DNA of 64,000 nt from Orbilia blumenaviensis. Its lineage: Eukaryota > Ascomycota > Orbiliomycetes > Orbiliales > Orbiliaceae. Location of the stretch: the NCBI GenBank assembly GCA_036872755.1, contig JAVHNS010000004.1, positions 2,728,001 through 2,792,000 of the forward strand, written 5' to 3'. The notes beneath the pieces are model-generated. The model did no database searches and was not told the DNA's origin. It worked only from the letters and a program-made list of their open reading frames with translations. Positions 22,326 to 33,840 of this stretch are shown one piece after another (the first letter of the stretch is position 1; each line of letters begins with the position of its first letter). The position numbers were made by a program, and so were the translations under genes.

Positions 22326-25300
22326 TCGTGAAATGCATGTACCACGATGTCGATGGTAGCTTCACAATACTCAATGGTTGAGATTTTGATAAGGTTTCAT
22401 GTTGAAACGGGTTGGAGGCGGTGCGTTGGAAACTTGCAACGAGACTAGGTTAGAAGCATATGTCTTTCCAATGCAATGCGAAGCAGCAAGTCCTAAGTTT
22501 AGGTATCGCCATTGGGTCCAGCTAGTGGTTTCTATCAGTGGCTGTATTTGAGAGAGGGGACTTGAACACACCCACGTCTAGCTACGGGAATACCTAGTAC
22601 CATAGGGCGTTTGGTCTGTAGAAGCAGAGCTTCGAGACTAGGCTAAGCATATACTAGAGTACTTACTAGTATAAGATTGCCCAGTGTATAGTCGGCGGTT
22701 ACGAAACTAGTATATAAAATAGACCGCCTCTCATGGATTGGAAACATTCTATGCAAACATGTTTTAATAGCCAAGTATGCCAGTATACCATTGAAATAAC
22801 TAACACCAGCCGATAACTACAAAGCAGACGGCCGGCTGAGGATGATATATCGCCACATAGTGTCGAGGAAATTCTACTACGAGAGATTCCACAAGTCAAA
22901 TGCTCCGTTGTCGAAATTAGACCATTAGTCACATAGTCGTCTAAACTGTAGTTATAACTGAAGCATACGTGCTATTTTAAGGTTATAGCATGAGTACTCG
23001 AGTATGAGCTTGTCTCAGACTCGATCTAACTTCGGCTACAGCTGTATGTACCTAATAAACAGGATGGACCCTGACAGCACCATAAACTTAACTAGACAAT
23101 CGATAACCTCCCGGTCCCGAGTTTCGGCTGTAGCTAGGTAGTAACCGTGAACGTTTCATATCTTTAACGAGGATAAAACTGAGTTCAATTATTTCTTTAT
23201 CCTAATTAACATTACAATACATATGAGTAGCCGCTAAATGTCGATAACATTGGAATTTTATAATAAACCATCAGTACATCAATACATCTACTATAAACTA
23301 CTAAGGAGACCGATTGAGTGAAAAGAGGAAGATATCGTCTCCTACGTAAAAATTGAAACAAACCTGAAGTGCTGCCTGGGCCTCAGTTGTAGTGATCTGG
23401 ATCAATCAACCATAGTGGGACTTAGTTTTAAATGGTATTGGGGACCGAACACGTTGACGTATGCTCAGTACTTGCGCCTATATATTAATTAGTATTAACA
23501 CTCAGGTGAACGAGCGAGAAACAAAGTATGGTCAGTGCAGATGAAATGGGGCATAAATTCGGATTGCGGTTAGAATGATCGAGAAGTAGCACAAAGGAAC
23601 GGAAGGCTAAATCATCGCCCACCCTTAGGTTGAGAGCCGTTGGTAGACCCACATTCGCACCAATCCATGTATGCGCAGTCTTCTGTGACACACGTCTCTA
23701 CGTCCATGACCACATGAACAGAGCTAGCTCACATTTTTAATACTATTATACCTAATAGGTATTTTTTACATTGTATACATGTATTATAGACCACATATTA
23801 TATATATATATTGATTATAATGAATGTCGTAGCTAGCTGTTATAGAGCCAAGACCGAGGATTACATCACTTTGAGGGTATCTTGCATCATAATATATTCC
23901 CTGATTATATAGCTATTTAGGAACTTGAGTGTGTATATCAGCACATCACCTGATAATTGATCAATCAATGTGTAAGCTATGTTCCAAAGCACCTTTTTTC
24001 TCAACGCCCTGAGGACTAGGCTGGAACCCTCACCACATGTAGGGCTTCCATACATAGACACCTGGGTACCCCCACGACGAAGTGATTTGAGGCGACGGGA
24101 AACTCAGGTTATATCAAAAAAAAATTTGAACCCCGGAACCGAGTAAAGCTGGCTGGCCGGCTGCGCATGTGACGCTGCTATTGTCAAAACTACCAAAGTA
24201 AGGCAAAGGTCGCACGACCAGTTTCCGCCTATGTTGGTGCCTAATAAGTTGCCTTTGCATGCCCTCTATCTTAAAAGAAGGTTTGTGGGCCACATCTAGT
24301 TATAACTGAGCAATCTAGGTAATCGCAAAGTCTTTATACAATATATGATATCAGTTCGCTTGTTCTAATCATTGATTCGGCGATAGCTCCATTTCGCGAA
24401 ATCCTCGGTATACCTGGTAGCTCGGCTTCTTAGGCCTACAAACTCCGGTAAAACAATTGCATCGATTCGATTATCCCAAAAGAATGTAAAATTCGAGCGC
24501 TTGTGTGCCGGTCTGCCGGGTAAGAGGGATGGGAAATCGCCTTCCTTAGAAGTTTGTTCCGAGCTGTTGTTTTGCCTCTCGTTTACACGAATTATGACCA
24601 GCCATAACCCCCTGTATATCTTCACATGTGGTTTTGCGTTTGCTATTCCGATTTAAAGGGGATCGAGATTTATTGTTTCGGGTGAGGGGTTTTGAGTAAT
24701 ATCGATTAACGATACGGCGAAAATTTCGGGGTACCGCCTGATTCAGTAGGTAGTAGCTCACCCCCAGGTCCAGCTTATAATGTGCAAATATGTGAGTGTG
24801 AGGCTCATGCTACATTAGCTTGCGCTGTAGAAATTTAAAACCCTCAGTTCGAGTCTACACAGTACAGGCTATGTCAAGTTTGTCATAGGATTCGGTCCTG
24901 CAGCCGAAATTCTCGAAGAAAACTGTCAGAGACGGGTCCTCGCAGACAAAATCCAAAACCCGGATATTGCATATTGTACCGTTGGAAGTCGCTGAATAAT
25001 TCCGCGGGATGATGTCGAAGATCTGGGTTTTTCCAAGTCGTCAAGCACTGGCTGTTCGCCCAGTTAGAGCGCCAATTCGACAAAGGGTTCAGCTAGCCTC
25101 AACAAGTTAAAGGTGCGAGAAAAGCAGATGAACCCCACTTTGGCATCATATAGGCCCTCCATTTGGCCGTGAGAGACGTGAGAACGACTTGTATGCGTTG
25201 ATATGTGGGTGCATGGAAGTTCCCGACTGTACATTCTAATTCTTCTTTTTATTCATTTGCACGGACGTTGGCTGAAGGCGGCCATGGACGGTACACACGG

Positions 25301-26339
25301 GAAGACTCGTGAATACAATGCAGGACGTACGGCCAAGGTGCGCCACTTTGGCTGCCTGTGAACCATATGTTTCAGTCAAACGGTTTGGTCATGACTTGTG
25401 CAATTGTGAGGATGTGAAAACTCCAACGCAGGTGTTGGCCCTCTGCAGGTGCGTCGGCGCCGAATCCGAGATCGCTGGAGTTTAGTTATGCATGGAACAT
25501 TCGAAAGCAACATTCAGAGTCGAATTAACCAAGACAAATCAGGGTCTAAGCAGGTCTCCATCAGCTAGCCAATTCAATTGTCATGGCTCATTCCAGGTCA
25601 GGAAACCTCGAAACCAACAACTTTAAGCCCAGTAAAGCCAATATTATCGGGTCCCTGGATATGGTCTCCAATTCAAAAGCGGGACATGGCGCCATGGTGA
25701 CATTTAATCCTCGTGTTTGTTGGGCCTGCTAGGCCGTATCTGACAGGTGTATCTTGACTGCCGCCATATTCGATGTCGAAGGTCTATGTCTTCTTTTAAA
25801 AGGTAGTTTAAACCCCCATTCCGAATGCATTGCGATATACCCGAGCCTCACTGAGTCCATGCCATGGCCATGTGGTCACAGTACAGTGATCGTAAGCATC
25901 TCGCTTCGAAGGTGAGACTTCGACCCAGCTTCCTCCTCGGCTGCCTCCACATGCAATTTGATTGGGGCCGACAGCCAGAAAAATTCAAAGAGAGAGGACC
26001 TTCAGCCAGAGGCCAATTGAAGCGCCTTGCGATGATCGCAACGGTGACTTAGTCTATACCACAAAAAGCATGGCGCGCAGGGACAGGGCTTAAGGCCTCC
26101 GAGACATAGCGCCCTAGACCCAGTTATCCCTTGGCCTTCACGCAATGGTTGGCTGGGCCCAACGCCCCGTTTGCTAGTGGTAGACCTAGATTTCACAGCT
26201 GTCAACCACGACTCTTCTGCAAATTGCTCCACAGATATGCAGATACAGCTTCCAAGTTTTCCACAAAATATCGAAACAAGGAGCCTTCCCCCATTTGTTC
26301 TTTTCGTCCCTTGTCCATATGATCGAGGAGCACAAAACC
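22326..26339. other. 4-kb AT-rich gap, no convincing gene
   Basis: This is mostly AT-rich sequence with many stops in all frames. A group of minus-strand open frames at 24365-25083 has some protein-like composition but lacks a start or joinable exons. From about 25100 the base composition becomes less AT-rich, still without a recognisable gene. Confidence 0.5.
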
Positions 26340-26638
26340 CTAGCCTTGTTCATAGTCTGCCATGCGGTTCGCAAAAAAAGCTCCACCCCACCAGTTCCAA
26401 GCTGCGACATGCATCTCATATAACAACGGATAGAGCATCCATATTTGGTACTCTCTATTATCCCAAGCCCATGTATCCCAACTCTTCGATAGGATGAGGT
26501 TATCCAGGTACAAGGTAACAGGGTAGGATTAAGATTAAAGATGATACGATACCTATCTCCATACTCCTGCACCTCTTGTTTGATATCTTTCCCATCCTTT
26601 GCATCACGATACGCGGGGTTCCTCAAGCCCCATTTCAT
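26340..26638 (-). CDS. small 66-aa protein, two exons, unknown
   Basis: The model is complement(join(26340..26454,26553..26638)). Exon 1 reads from ATG at 26638 and ends at a GTATCG donor; the acceptor AATAG precedes 26454, and the split Arg codon keeps the frame. The product is charged at first (MKWGLRNPAYRDAKDGKDI, QEVQEYGDRE) and then aromatic and hydrophobic (IWMLYPLLYEMHVAAWNWW), ending MADYEQG. Without splicing the frame runs on into an unlikely Trp/Cys-rich sequence, so the intron is supported by reading sense as well as by GT-AG ends. The aromatic segment could be a membrane anchor. No family is recognised. The gene is divergent from the amino-acid permease, with 298 bp between the starts. 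The branch site is weak, which is the main doubt. Confidence 0.5.
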
Positions 26639-26727
26639 GGATCCCTTATAGACTCGACTATCGCCCTTATATAATTATAGGATACCAAAAAACCTCCCCT
26701 GGTTCCTGACTTACCTGGTTTTTATCT
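26553..26727. promoter_or_regulatory. GATA-type motifs and TATA-like element upstream of the permease
   Basis: Three HGATAR words on the minus strand lie at 26553-26558, 26658-26663 and 26722-26727, and TATATAA is at 26668-26674. GATA factors of the AreA type control amino-acid permeases in ascomycetes, so nitrogen regulation is plausible. Such short words also occur by chance, and the first overlaps the end of exon 1 of the small gene. Confidence 0.3.
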
Positions 26728-26936
26728 TTTCTTAGCTTGGGAGATTATGGCTCTGGTACTCTTATGACCCGGCGACCTTTATTCGATATACAGATACAAA
26801 AATATATTCAAAAGTAATACTAGTAATTAATCAAGCAACCCCAGTTTCTAAAGTCTGTCAAGATACGAACGCAAGCACGCACGCACGCCGCACCTCGTCG
26901 GCATTCATACCTTCGCACGACAATAATACTTGAACG

Positions 26937-28920
26937 ATGTCTATAAAAAAGCTCAGCATCAGCACAATGGCTGAGTCAGTCCACTCTCCCACATATGATG
27001 GAGAATCCGTGTCCCCGACTACAGCATGTCCGCCACGCACGCCTGCCGCCTCACACTCGCCTGAGAAGAACATCTTCATTAGAATGGCCAACAGTTTCCT
27101 TCCACATCCTTCATTATACGGCCGAGAAAATAGTAAAATTAGAAAACTCGGCGGCGGTTATGATGTCGAGGCTGCAAACTATAATGTCGCAGGGTCGCCG
27201 CTATCGAGAAAGCTGAAGGGAAGACATCTACAGATGATCGCTATTGGGGGCTCCATTGGTAGTGGACTATTTGTCGGCAGTGGCGTAGCTTTGGCAACTG
27301 GTGGACCTGGCGCATTACTATTAGCATACTTGCTGATAGGAAGTATGCTTTATTGTACCATTCACGCACTGGGGGAACTTAGTATTGTCTTTCCAGTGGC
27401 TGGATCATTTGCTGTTTACAGCTCGAGATTTTTGGACCCTGCTTGGGGGTTCGCGATGGGTACGTATATACCACTTACCTTCCTCTCCTTCCCAACCCTG
27501 GAGAACCTAAATTAACTTTCTCCTCGTAATTAGGGTGGAACTACGCTATTTCCTGGTTAGTTACAATACCTCTCGAAATTATCGCCGCTACATTGGCGCT
27601 GGATTACTGGGGGACGAGCGTACCCATCGCCGTATGGGTAACATTATTTTTCGTCATTATTGTCGGACTCAACCTCTTCGGCGTCAAAGGCTACGGCGAA
27701 GGCGAATTCGTCTTTTCGATAATTAAAGTTATTGCGGTTATATCATTCATGTACGAAAGCAATAGCCCCAGATCCAATGATAGTGAAACCAAGCTAATAT
27801 GGGTTTTAGAATACTGGGCATCATCCTTAATATTGCCGGTGGGCCAGGCGGATCATATCTTGGAGGCAGTTTCTGGCATATTCCCGGCGCCTTTGCAAAT
27901 GGCTTCAAAGGTCTCTGTAGCGTTTTCGCCAACGCCGCTTTCTCGTTCTCCGGCGCAGAACTCGTCGGCATGGCTGCGGCGGAGACAGCAAATCCAAGAA
28001 AATCCTTACCCAGGGCAGTTAAGCAAGTTTTCTGGCGTATAACTCTTGTAAGATTAACGCCCTTCTCAGCTTAGTTTGAACTTGGGCTTGTTACTGACCA
28101 ATTATAGTTCTATATCGTCTCGCTGGCACTAGTTGGGGTTATAGTCCCATACGATGATCCTCGTCTGCTCGGTACCAGTAACGTCGACGCCCGAGCCTCC
28201 CCCTTCGTCATTGCGATCCTCAACGCGGGCATTACAGTCCTTCCGGATGCCATGAATGTCGTTATTATGGTTGCAGTACTTAGTGTTGGCAATTCCGCCG
28301 TATTTGGCGCCTCTCGCACTCTTGTTTCTCTTGCTGAGCAAGGTCAAGCACCAAAGGTATTCGCATACGTCGATCGAAAGGGTAGGCCGATGGCTGGTAT
28401 TGCGCTTGCAACTTTTTTCGGCCTACTCAGCTATATTGGGATCGCTTCACCCAGAATTCAAAATTATATATTCAAGTGGCTGCTGGCAGTTTGTGGGTTG
28501 TCTGTGATATTTACATGGACTTCCATATGTGTTTGTCATATCCGATTCAGAAAGGCCTGGAGGTTGCACGGGCATAGTACAAAAGAGTTGGCGTTTACCT
28601 CACAAGCAGGCCTTGCTGGATCCTATTGCGGCGTTATTTTGAATGTGCTAGTATTATGCACACAGTTGTGGATTTCAATCTCGCCGTTGGGCAAGAAAGT
28701 GAGCGCAGAGAGTTTCTTTTCTACCTATTTGTGCGTACCTGTCGTTTTGATGTGCTACGGAGGGTATAAGATCTGGTTTCGAACAAAGTGGGTGAAGTTG
28801 GAGGATATCGATCTCGTCACCGGACGAAGGGAGCTTGACCTTGCAGCCTTGCTAGCCGACGAGCGAGAAGAAAGAGCATCGTGGCCTACTTGGAAAAAGG
28901 TCTACAAAGTATTTTGCTAG
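26937..28920 (+). CDS. amino-acid permease (YAT/AAP family, Gap1-like)
   Basis: The model is join(26937..27459,27534..27750,27810..28047,28108..28920), 596 aa, about 12 membrane spans. The cytosolic N-terminus covers residues 1-95; a second in-frame Met at 26967 is an alternative start. The family signature GGSIGSGLFVGSG is at 104-116 in span 1. The introns are restored by conserved segments: FAMGWNY across intron 1, ISFIILGI across intron 2, and RITLFYIV across intron 3. FSFSGAELVGMAAAE is the usual AAP span-6 motif. The C-terminus ends in Phe-Cys (KVFC), similar to palmitoylated yeast permeases. The protein is a plasma-membrane proton symporter by family; the substrate range cannot be read from sequence. 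Confidence 0.92.
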
Positions 28921-30062
28921 GGGTTTTAATACCTGGATAGTAACCCCCTACACACTACCAGGGGAGTCATTGCTTTTCACTTCTTTCTTATTTGTCTTTG
29001 AACTATCTCAATACCCATTCCCGTTCTGTTGTTTGTGAAATTTTTTCAAGCTTGTTTTTTTGGGAAGGAGTTTGGGAGGATAATATGGACCCACGGAATT
29101 ATGGCTTTTACAAATACCATATCAATATATAATTATAGTGATGGTAAATTAATCACAACTCTAATAACTGATCATTTAAGCCCAGTTGTCTCTATATACT
29201 ATTAATTGCCCTATATTTAGCAATTTGGTGCTACTGTGGCCAAATCCACTAAGTCCTAAGGTATAAATATGCTTAAAAGGCCTGATTCTTATTTACTAAA
29301 CGCTTGTCTGAGGCGTAGAATGTTGCAACCGGAGTGATATACTAACAAAATAGTGGTTCAAAACGCAGTTTTCCCGCATGGTATAAACTTATGGGTGAAG
29401 CTGACCAATCACACTTGCGATCGAGTACTCCTCATCAATTAGTTTTTGACCGTTCATCCCCTAGCTATAGTGATACCTGCCAAATGTCCTATCTAAAGAT
29501 GCTACTGGTTTTCTAATATGTCCTTTTATTTTTTGAACAGCTCGGATAATCCAACGGCACATCTATAGAATTCACAGATTAAATTGCAATATTGGCCTAG
29601 TACTATAGTACTAGTTGCAATGTAGATATTTGAATCTTGTACTTCCTGGTTTACCATTATACACGTATATATACTGGATAATGAATATTTAAAGTTTCTA
29701 TGCTTGGGTTATGATGCAGCTCACCTTATGAATAGGGCTCGCGAGATTATAGGTATTAGTTTTTATTCTAGTAGGTGTTAAACAAGCTGTTGTAACGTTA
29801 AGAATGTTGGAAAATAGTATCAGAGGAAGGTTCAAGCAATCTGTGGTATTTTGTGCGTTGTTGAGTTGCGATCCTTTTTTCCTAATCTGGCCAATCAGAA
29901 CGTCGTGATTTTCCGTTAGCGAACTGGAATGACGGAAGTTCCGAAATTTCTCAAGACAACGACAGAACTTCGCCTCAACCTCATACCATCAACCCCACCT
30001 TCAACCTTTCGCCCCTCTTGCAATTGACTTTATCCAATTGCTACTCCACGAAACCCTTCAAG
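28921..30062. other. AT-rich intergenic region
   Basis: 3' flank of the permease and promoter of QCR6. No gene seen. The final 180 bases become GC-richer and hold a CCAAT box. Confidence 0.6.
29891..29895 (+). promoter_or_regulatory. CCAAT box upstream of QCR6
   Basis: CCAATCAG lies about 170 bp upstream of the QCR6 ATG. The fungal Hap/CBC complex binds CCAAT boxes of respiratory genes at this kind of distance. The motif alone is short, so this is an inference from position and gene type. Confidence 0.45.
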
Positions 30063-30871
30063 ATGACGCTCTCCCAATTCCTCTCCGATATCTACGAGTC
30101 GTTCACTGTAGCCGAGGCTAAGGCCGAGGCTCCGCCTGCCGAAGAGAAGGAGGACTCATCCGAAGAGAAAGAGGAAGAGAAGGAGGAAGAAGCTGCTGAA
30201 GAGGAAGAAGAGGAAGAAGAGGAGCCAGAAGATATCATGCCAAAATTACAGGAAGGTAAGGGTTGTTTGTTGATTCCAATCAAGATACCAGTTAGGAGAC
30301 TCGGCCAATGCGTCCGCCTATCGCGGAATCGGAATGTAATCGTATAGATGGCACATGTACGATGGGGAAGGAGCACGGCTAAGCATGCCAGAGCAAAGGA
30401 AATGAGCTCATTTTCTTTGGTGGACGGTTGTCTCCCGGCGGCTAGCTTGCGGAAGCTGGGTGTGGCGCATCTAATCATTTGCTAATGTGAACAATCTTGT
30501 CTTTCTAGAATGCCAAAGCTCCAAGAAATGTGCACCCTATAAGCATCATTATGATGAATGCGCCGAGCGTGTACAGAAATGGGACGACACCCCGGAAGAG
30601 GACAGGACAGAAAAACGGGAGAGCTGTGTCGAGGAGTATTTCCATTTGATGCACTGCACGGTATGTGTCATGCCTCCTTTCCACACACACACCTAGTATC
30701 CACGCCTGTTTGGCATATTGATGCAGATGGGATTGCGGTTGGGTGCATGCGAGTTTGGTATCGAGATCTGTGGAGCTTTACAGACCCATGGAATGGGTTC
30801 TAGATCTAACGTGCATTAATTTCATGCAGGGAGATTGCGTCGCTCCAAAGCTTTGGGCAAAGCTCAAGTAA
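30063..30871 (+). CDS. qcr6: ubiquinol-cytochrome c reductase hinge protein (complex III subunit 6)
   Basis: The model is join(30063..30255,30509..30660,30830..30871), 128 aa. Residues about 18-60 form the acidic hinge, almost all Glu with Ala and Lys, which helps cytochrome c docking on the intermembrane-space side of complex III. The conserved twin-cysteine core follows: CQSSKKCAPYKHHYDEC, then ESCVEEYFHLMHC and GDCVAPKLWAKLK at the C-terminus. Intron 1 (253 nt) splits a Glu codon; intron 2 (169 nt) falls between Thr and Gly of HCTGDC. Both are long for this genome, and the last exon codes only 13 residues. Gene length and cysteine pattern fit the family well. Confidence 0.93.
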
Positions 30872-32287
30872 ACGAACTTCTGCCGCCACCGAGGACGTCC
30901 GAAAGATCGAAGATCCCATCGGCGTCAGGGAAATTAACAACACCATGCTGCGCTGCCGAGGAGATGTCCCAATAATGGTTTTTTCTCGGACTTCGCAAGT
31001 ATCTGTCCATCCTTTTTTTTTTTTAGCAAGAATGTGGGGCTCGATCTCTACAACGAGTCTTACATGCATTGATATTCCGCGGGGAAGGTTGGACGGCCAG
31101 GTACTTTCGTTGCCATCGCCATTATGTGGAAAGGGACTTGTAAATTATTCACCTGACGTTTATTGTCTCAATGTCTGCCATTTGCGAGACTAGTACATAC
31201 TTTTTTTTAGTTGAAATATACATACCTCTCACACCTTTCAGACCAAACAGCGCTAACTTATCCGGCGTCCATTTTGTGACAGCGGCTAATGTATTACTAA
31301 GTATTATCCCTTCATTCGACGACATCTAACGTCACCACCAGCAAGCCCGCCTAATACATAAATGCCATGTGAGGATAAATTCCAGTATCAGATCGCCGTA
31401 CCACACCCTCAGCAGTTTCCAATGCTGGTTTCTGCAAGATTTGTTCCAGCCTGGGATCAAGTTTAGGCGAGGCTTTGACCTTGACCATGACCATGAGTTG
31501 GGTGTTGGTGGGTGACCCAAACCCTTGCCTCGGTATGATCCTGTACCATCCCGAATTCCCGAAAACCTAAACTCCACATCTTGAACAGTGGGAAATGCGG
31601 CGCATGCCAAAGTGGTGCAGGGTTTTTTCTTTTGGCTTTACAGGAAATAAACCTTTTGCATTTACCTGGTTATCGATTTCAATAGTTACCCGGGAATTTG
31701 AAGTGGCAAAGAGTAAAGGGAAAGTGTAGCGATAGTCAATAGCTGTTGTGTAGCAATTGTCGCATTTACATCTTGCCATCCCACCAGTTAACTGTCATCG
31801 TGGAGTTTACACACGATACAGGCCGGCCTGCCTTGCAGTGTCATGCATGAATGTGTGCATACAGTACATGTATACCACACCCCACCCAAGGGTGCCATTT
31901 CTCGGAAAGGAAATAGATCGTAGTTGTTTGTAGTGTCCATTCAGACAAACTTGCACTTGTCCCGTCCCTGCCAGTGCAGTGCAGTGGTGCTCGAGCGCCG
32001 GCTGGTTTCCCTTCGTCATATTTTGCAACATGCTCCAACTTCACTGGCTACACAAATATAGCCAATGCAAGCCCTAGTCACGGAATCTGTCCCGGAACTT
32101 ACGCATGAGCGAGAGACATTATTACATCCGCTCGCTTGAGTGGATGGGCAGTTTGGCCCGCCGTTATAGCACTATCGACGCAACGGACTTATCCCCAATG
32201 GCCATGGTACGGACGCGGGTTGGCTTTGCTTTAGCGCATTCCTACGGGAGAGCCACGCTGGAGATTGTCTTATTTTAAGCTTCTTAC

Positions 32288-32654
32288 TTACCAAAAGAAA
32301 CAACCTCTAAAATGTGATACAAAATTTGGGTTCGATTCCTTAGGTAGGCTAGTATAACCCGATTTTTCGTACTCCTGAGCCTTCCAAAAATCCAACATCA
32401 GCTCATACATCGCTTGCACATACCTCTCGAACGCGAACTCGCAGGGCCCGGTGTTATCGACGGTATTAATATCACTCTTCCTCGACAACGCTAAGACTGT
32501 TAGATATTATTGTAATTCTGCTTCTGTTAGCTGTCCTCGGTTGGTAGCTTGCTTTCACAAGGGCCAGCAGCAAATCTTGCATGGCACCCGCATCCTGATC
32601 AGACCGATCCAGACCCTCGTGGCCATGGAACCACCAACAAACGGCAAACGGCAA
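32288..32654 (-). pseudogene. possible frameshifted gene relic
   Basis: Two open frames overlap here. The first (32654 to 32475) contains HGHEGLDRSDQDAGAMQDLL and ALVKASYQPRT. The second, in another frame (to 32288), contains GPCEFAFERYVQAMYELML and DFWKAQEYEKSG, then stops. Neither starts with ATG. A TATCTAACAG word at the overlap could be a splice acceptor, but no good donor puts the two in frame. Composition and order suggest a decayed coding sequence; the C-terminal segment is loosely reminiscent of the end of fungal transcription-factor domains, which is only an impression. Confidence 0.25.
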
Positions 32655-32704
32655 CCCCGAACCTCCTTATGTGGAAGATTATATCCCTCCTAAAGCCACA
32701 AAAA

Positions 32705-32744
32705 ACACACACAAAAAAAAAAAGAGAGAGAGAGAGGGAGAGAA
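32705..32744. repeat. CA / poly(A) / GA microsatellite
   Basis: Short CA repeat, an A run, and about eleven GA units in succession on the + strand. Confidence 0.85.
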
Positions 32745-33840
32745 AGAATGGACCCATATGGATAGCATATTGCCTAACTTCCATCTCAGACATCTGCAAA
32801 GTCCTCCCCTAACTGAACCGGCAGCTTAAATAAAACTGACTACAATCGCGGGAATTATTTTTGGAGCTTCAGACTTGCCTATATAGAACAGTATTAAGAC
32901 TTCCTTGTTTTTCTTTCTTTAGCAATATCGCATTAGCGCAGCTGTTTTTGCAGCCTCAAAAACGAAAGAGCTCGATGCTGCGTCCTTCTCTTCGCAAATA
33001 TTGCATGACGAGAGGATGCATAAGATAATCGAGTTAAACTTTCGCAAGGAAGTCCCTTGGTCGATAGATCTATAGATGTCGTTACAAATCTGCATATCTG
33101 CCTCCGCATCCCGACTAAACATTACCCCTGCTGTAGAAATTCCTAGCCGCCCTAGCTAGCAGACGCATAGCTTCAAGGGCAAATAGGAAATGGCGATCAG
33201 AGATTTAATGTACGTGCTGGCCGGTTTGGAAGTGTGTAAGGTTGCATCATTATGGGGTTATCGAAATACATCTGGAATTTGCATCTAAATGGACGCGAGC
33301 CAGCCCTTGTAGACTTATATCGCGAGGGATTTCTTCTGCTATAAATGCATGCTGGAAGATCATTTGAAAAACTGCACGGCCTGGACAACTGCTACGAGCT
33401 AACCACGGATCCAGCCGTTTTATTGACAGATCTGGTAATTTCTTCATCAATTCCATCGATTCAGCACTACAGCAACCAACACAAGCGAGTTGCAACTGAG
33501 GGTTCATATATCTACACCCTTGAGGCCTTTCAATTTGACATTTAAATCTTCCAACTGTATTGAAGAGCCCTGTTTGTGGCTGTAGCCCCGGCTGCAGTTA
33601 ATACGAGTCTCAAAGTCGAATCACATATTTGATCTCAATCTCAAAGTATTTGAAGCGAGCCTATTCTCCCTGCAGAACAGTCTCAGAGACAAGGTTCCCG
33701 AAGTCCACATTCCTTACCTGCAGAGCGTACAGCTGTCGTCCCCTTGATAGGCAAAACGAACCGGACAAATTTCTATTTTCTTACTGGGGCAGCTTTAGGA
33801 CCCCCTAAAACAGAAAGGGGGGGATTGTTGGAACTCTGTT

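Larger units (their letters stand above)
30872..33840. other. 3-kb gap with a possible decayed gene
   Basis: No intact gene seen. Minus-strand segments at 33507-33250, 33122-32919, 32654-32475 and 32488-32288 look protein-like and lie in the same 5' to 3' order, but are separated by stops and frame changes. A CA/A/GA microsatellite is at 32705-32744. A GGTTCGATTCC word at 32330 has no tRNA around it. Confidence 0.5.

Noticed and set aside
32288..32350. tRNA B-box-like GGTTCGATTCC
   Set aside because: The T-arm stem does not pair and no acceptor stem or A box lies upstream.
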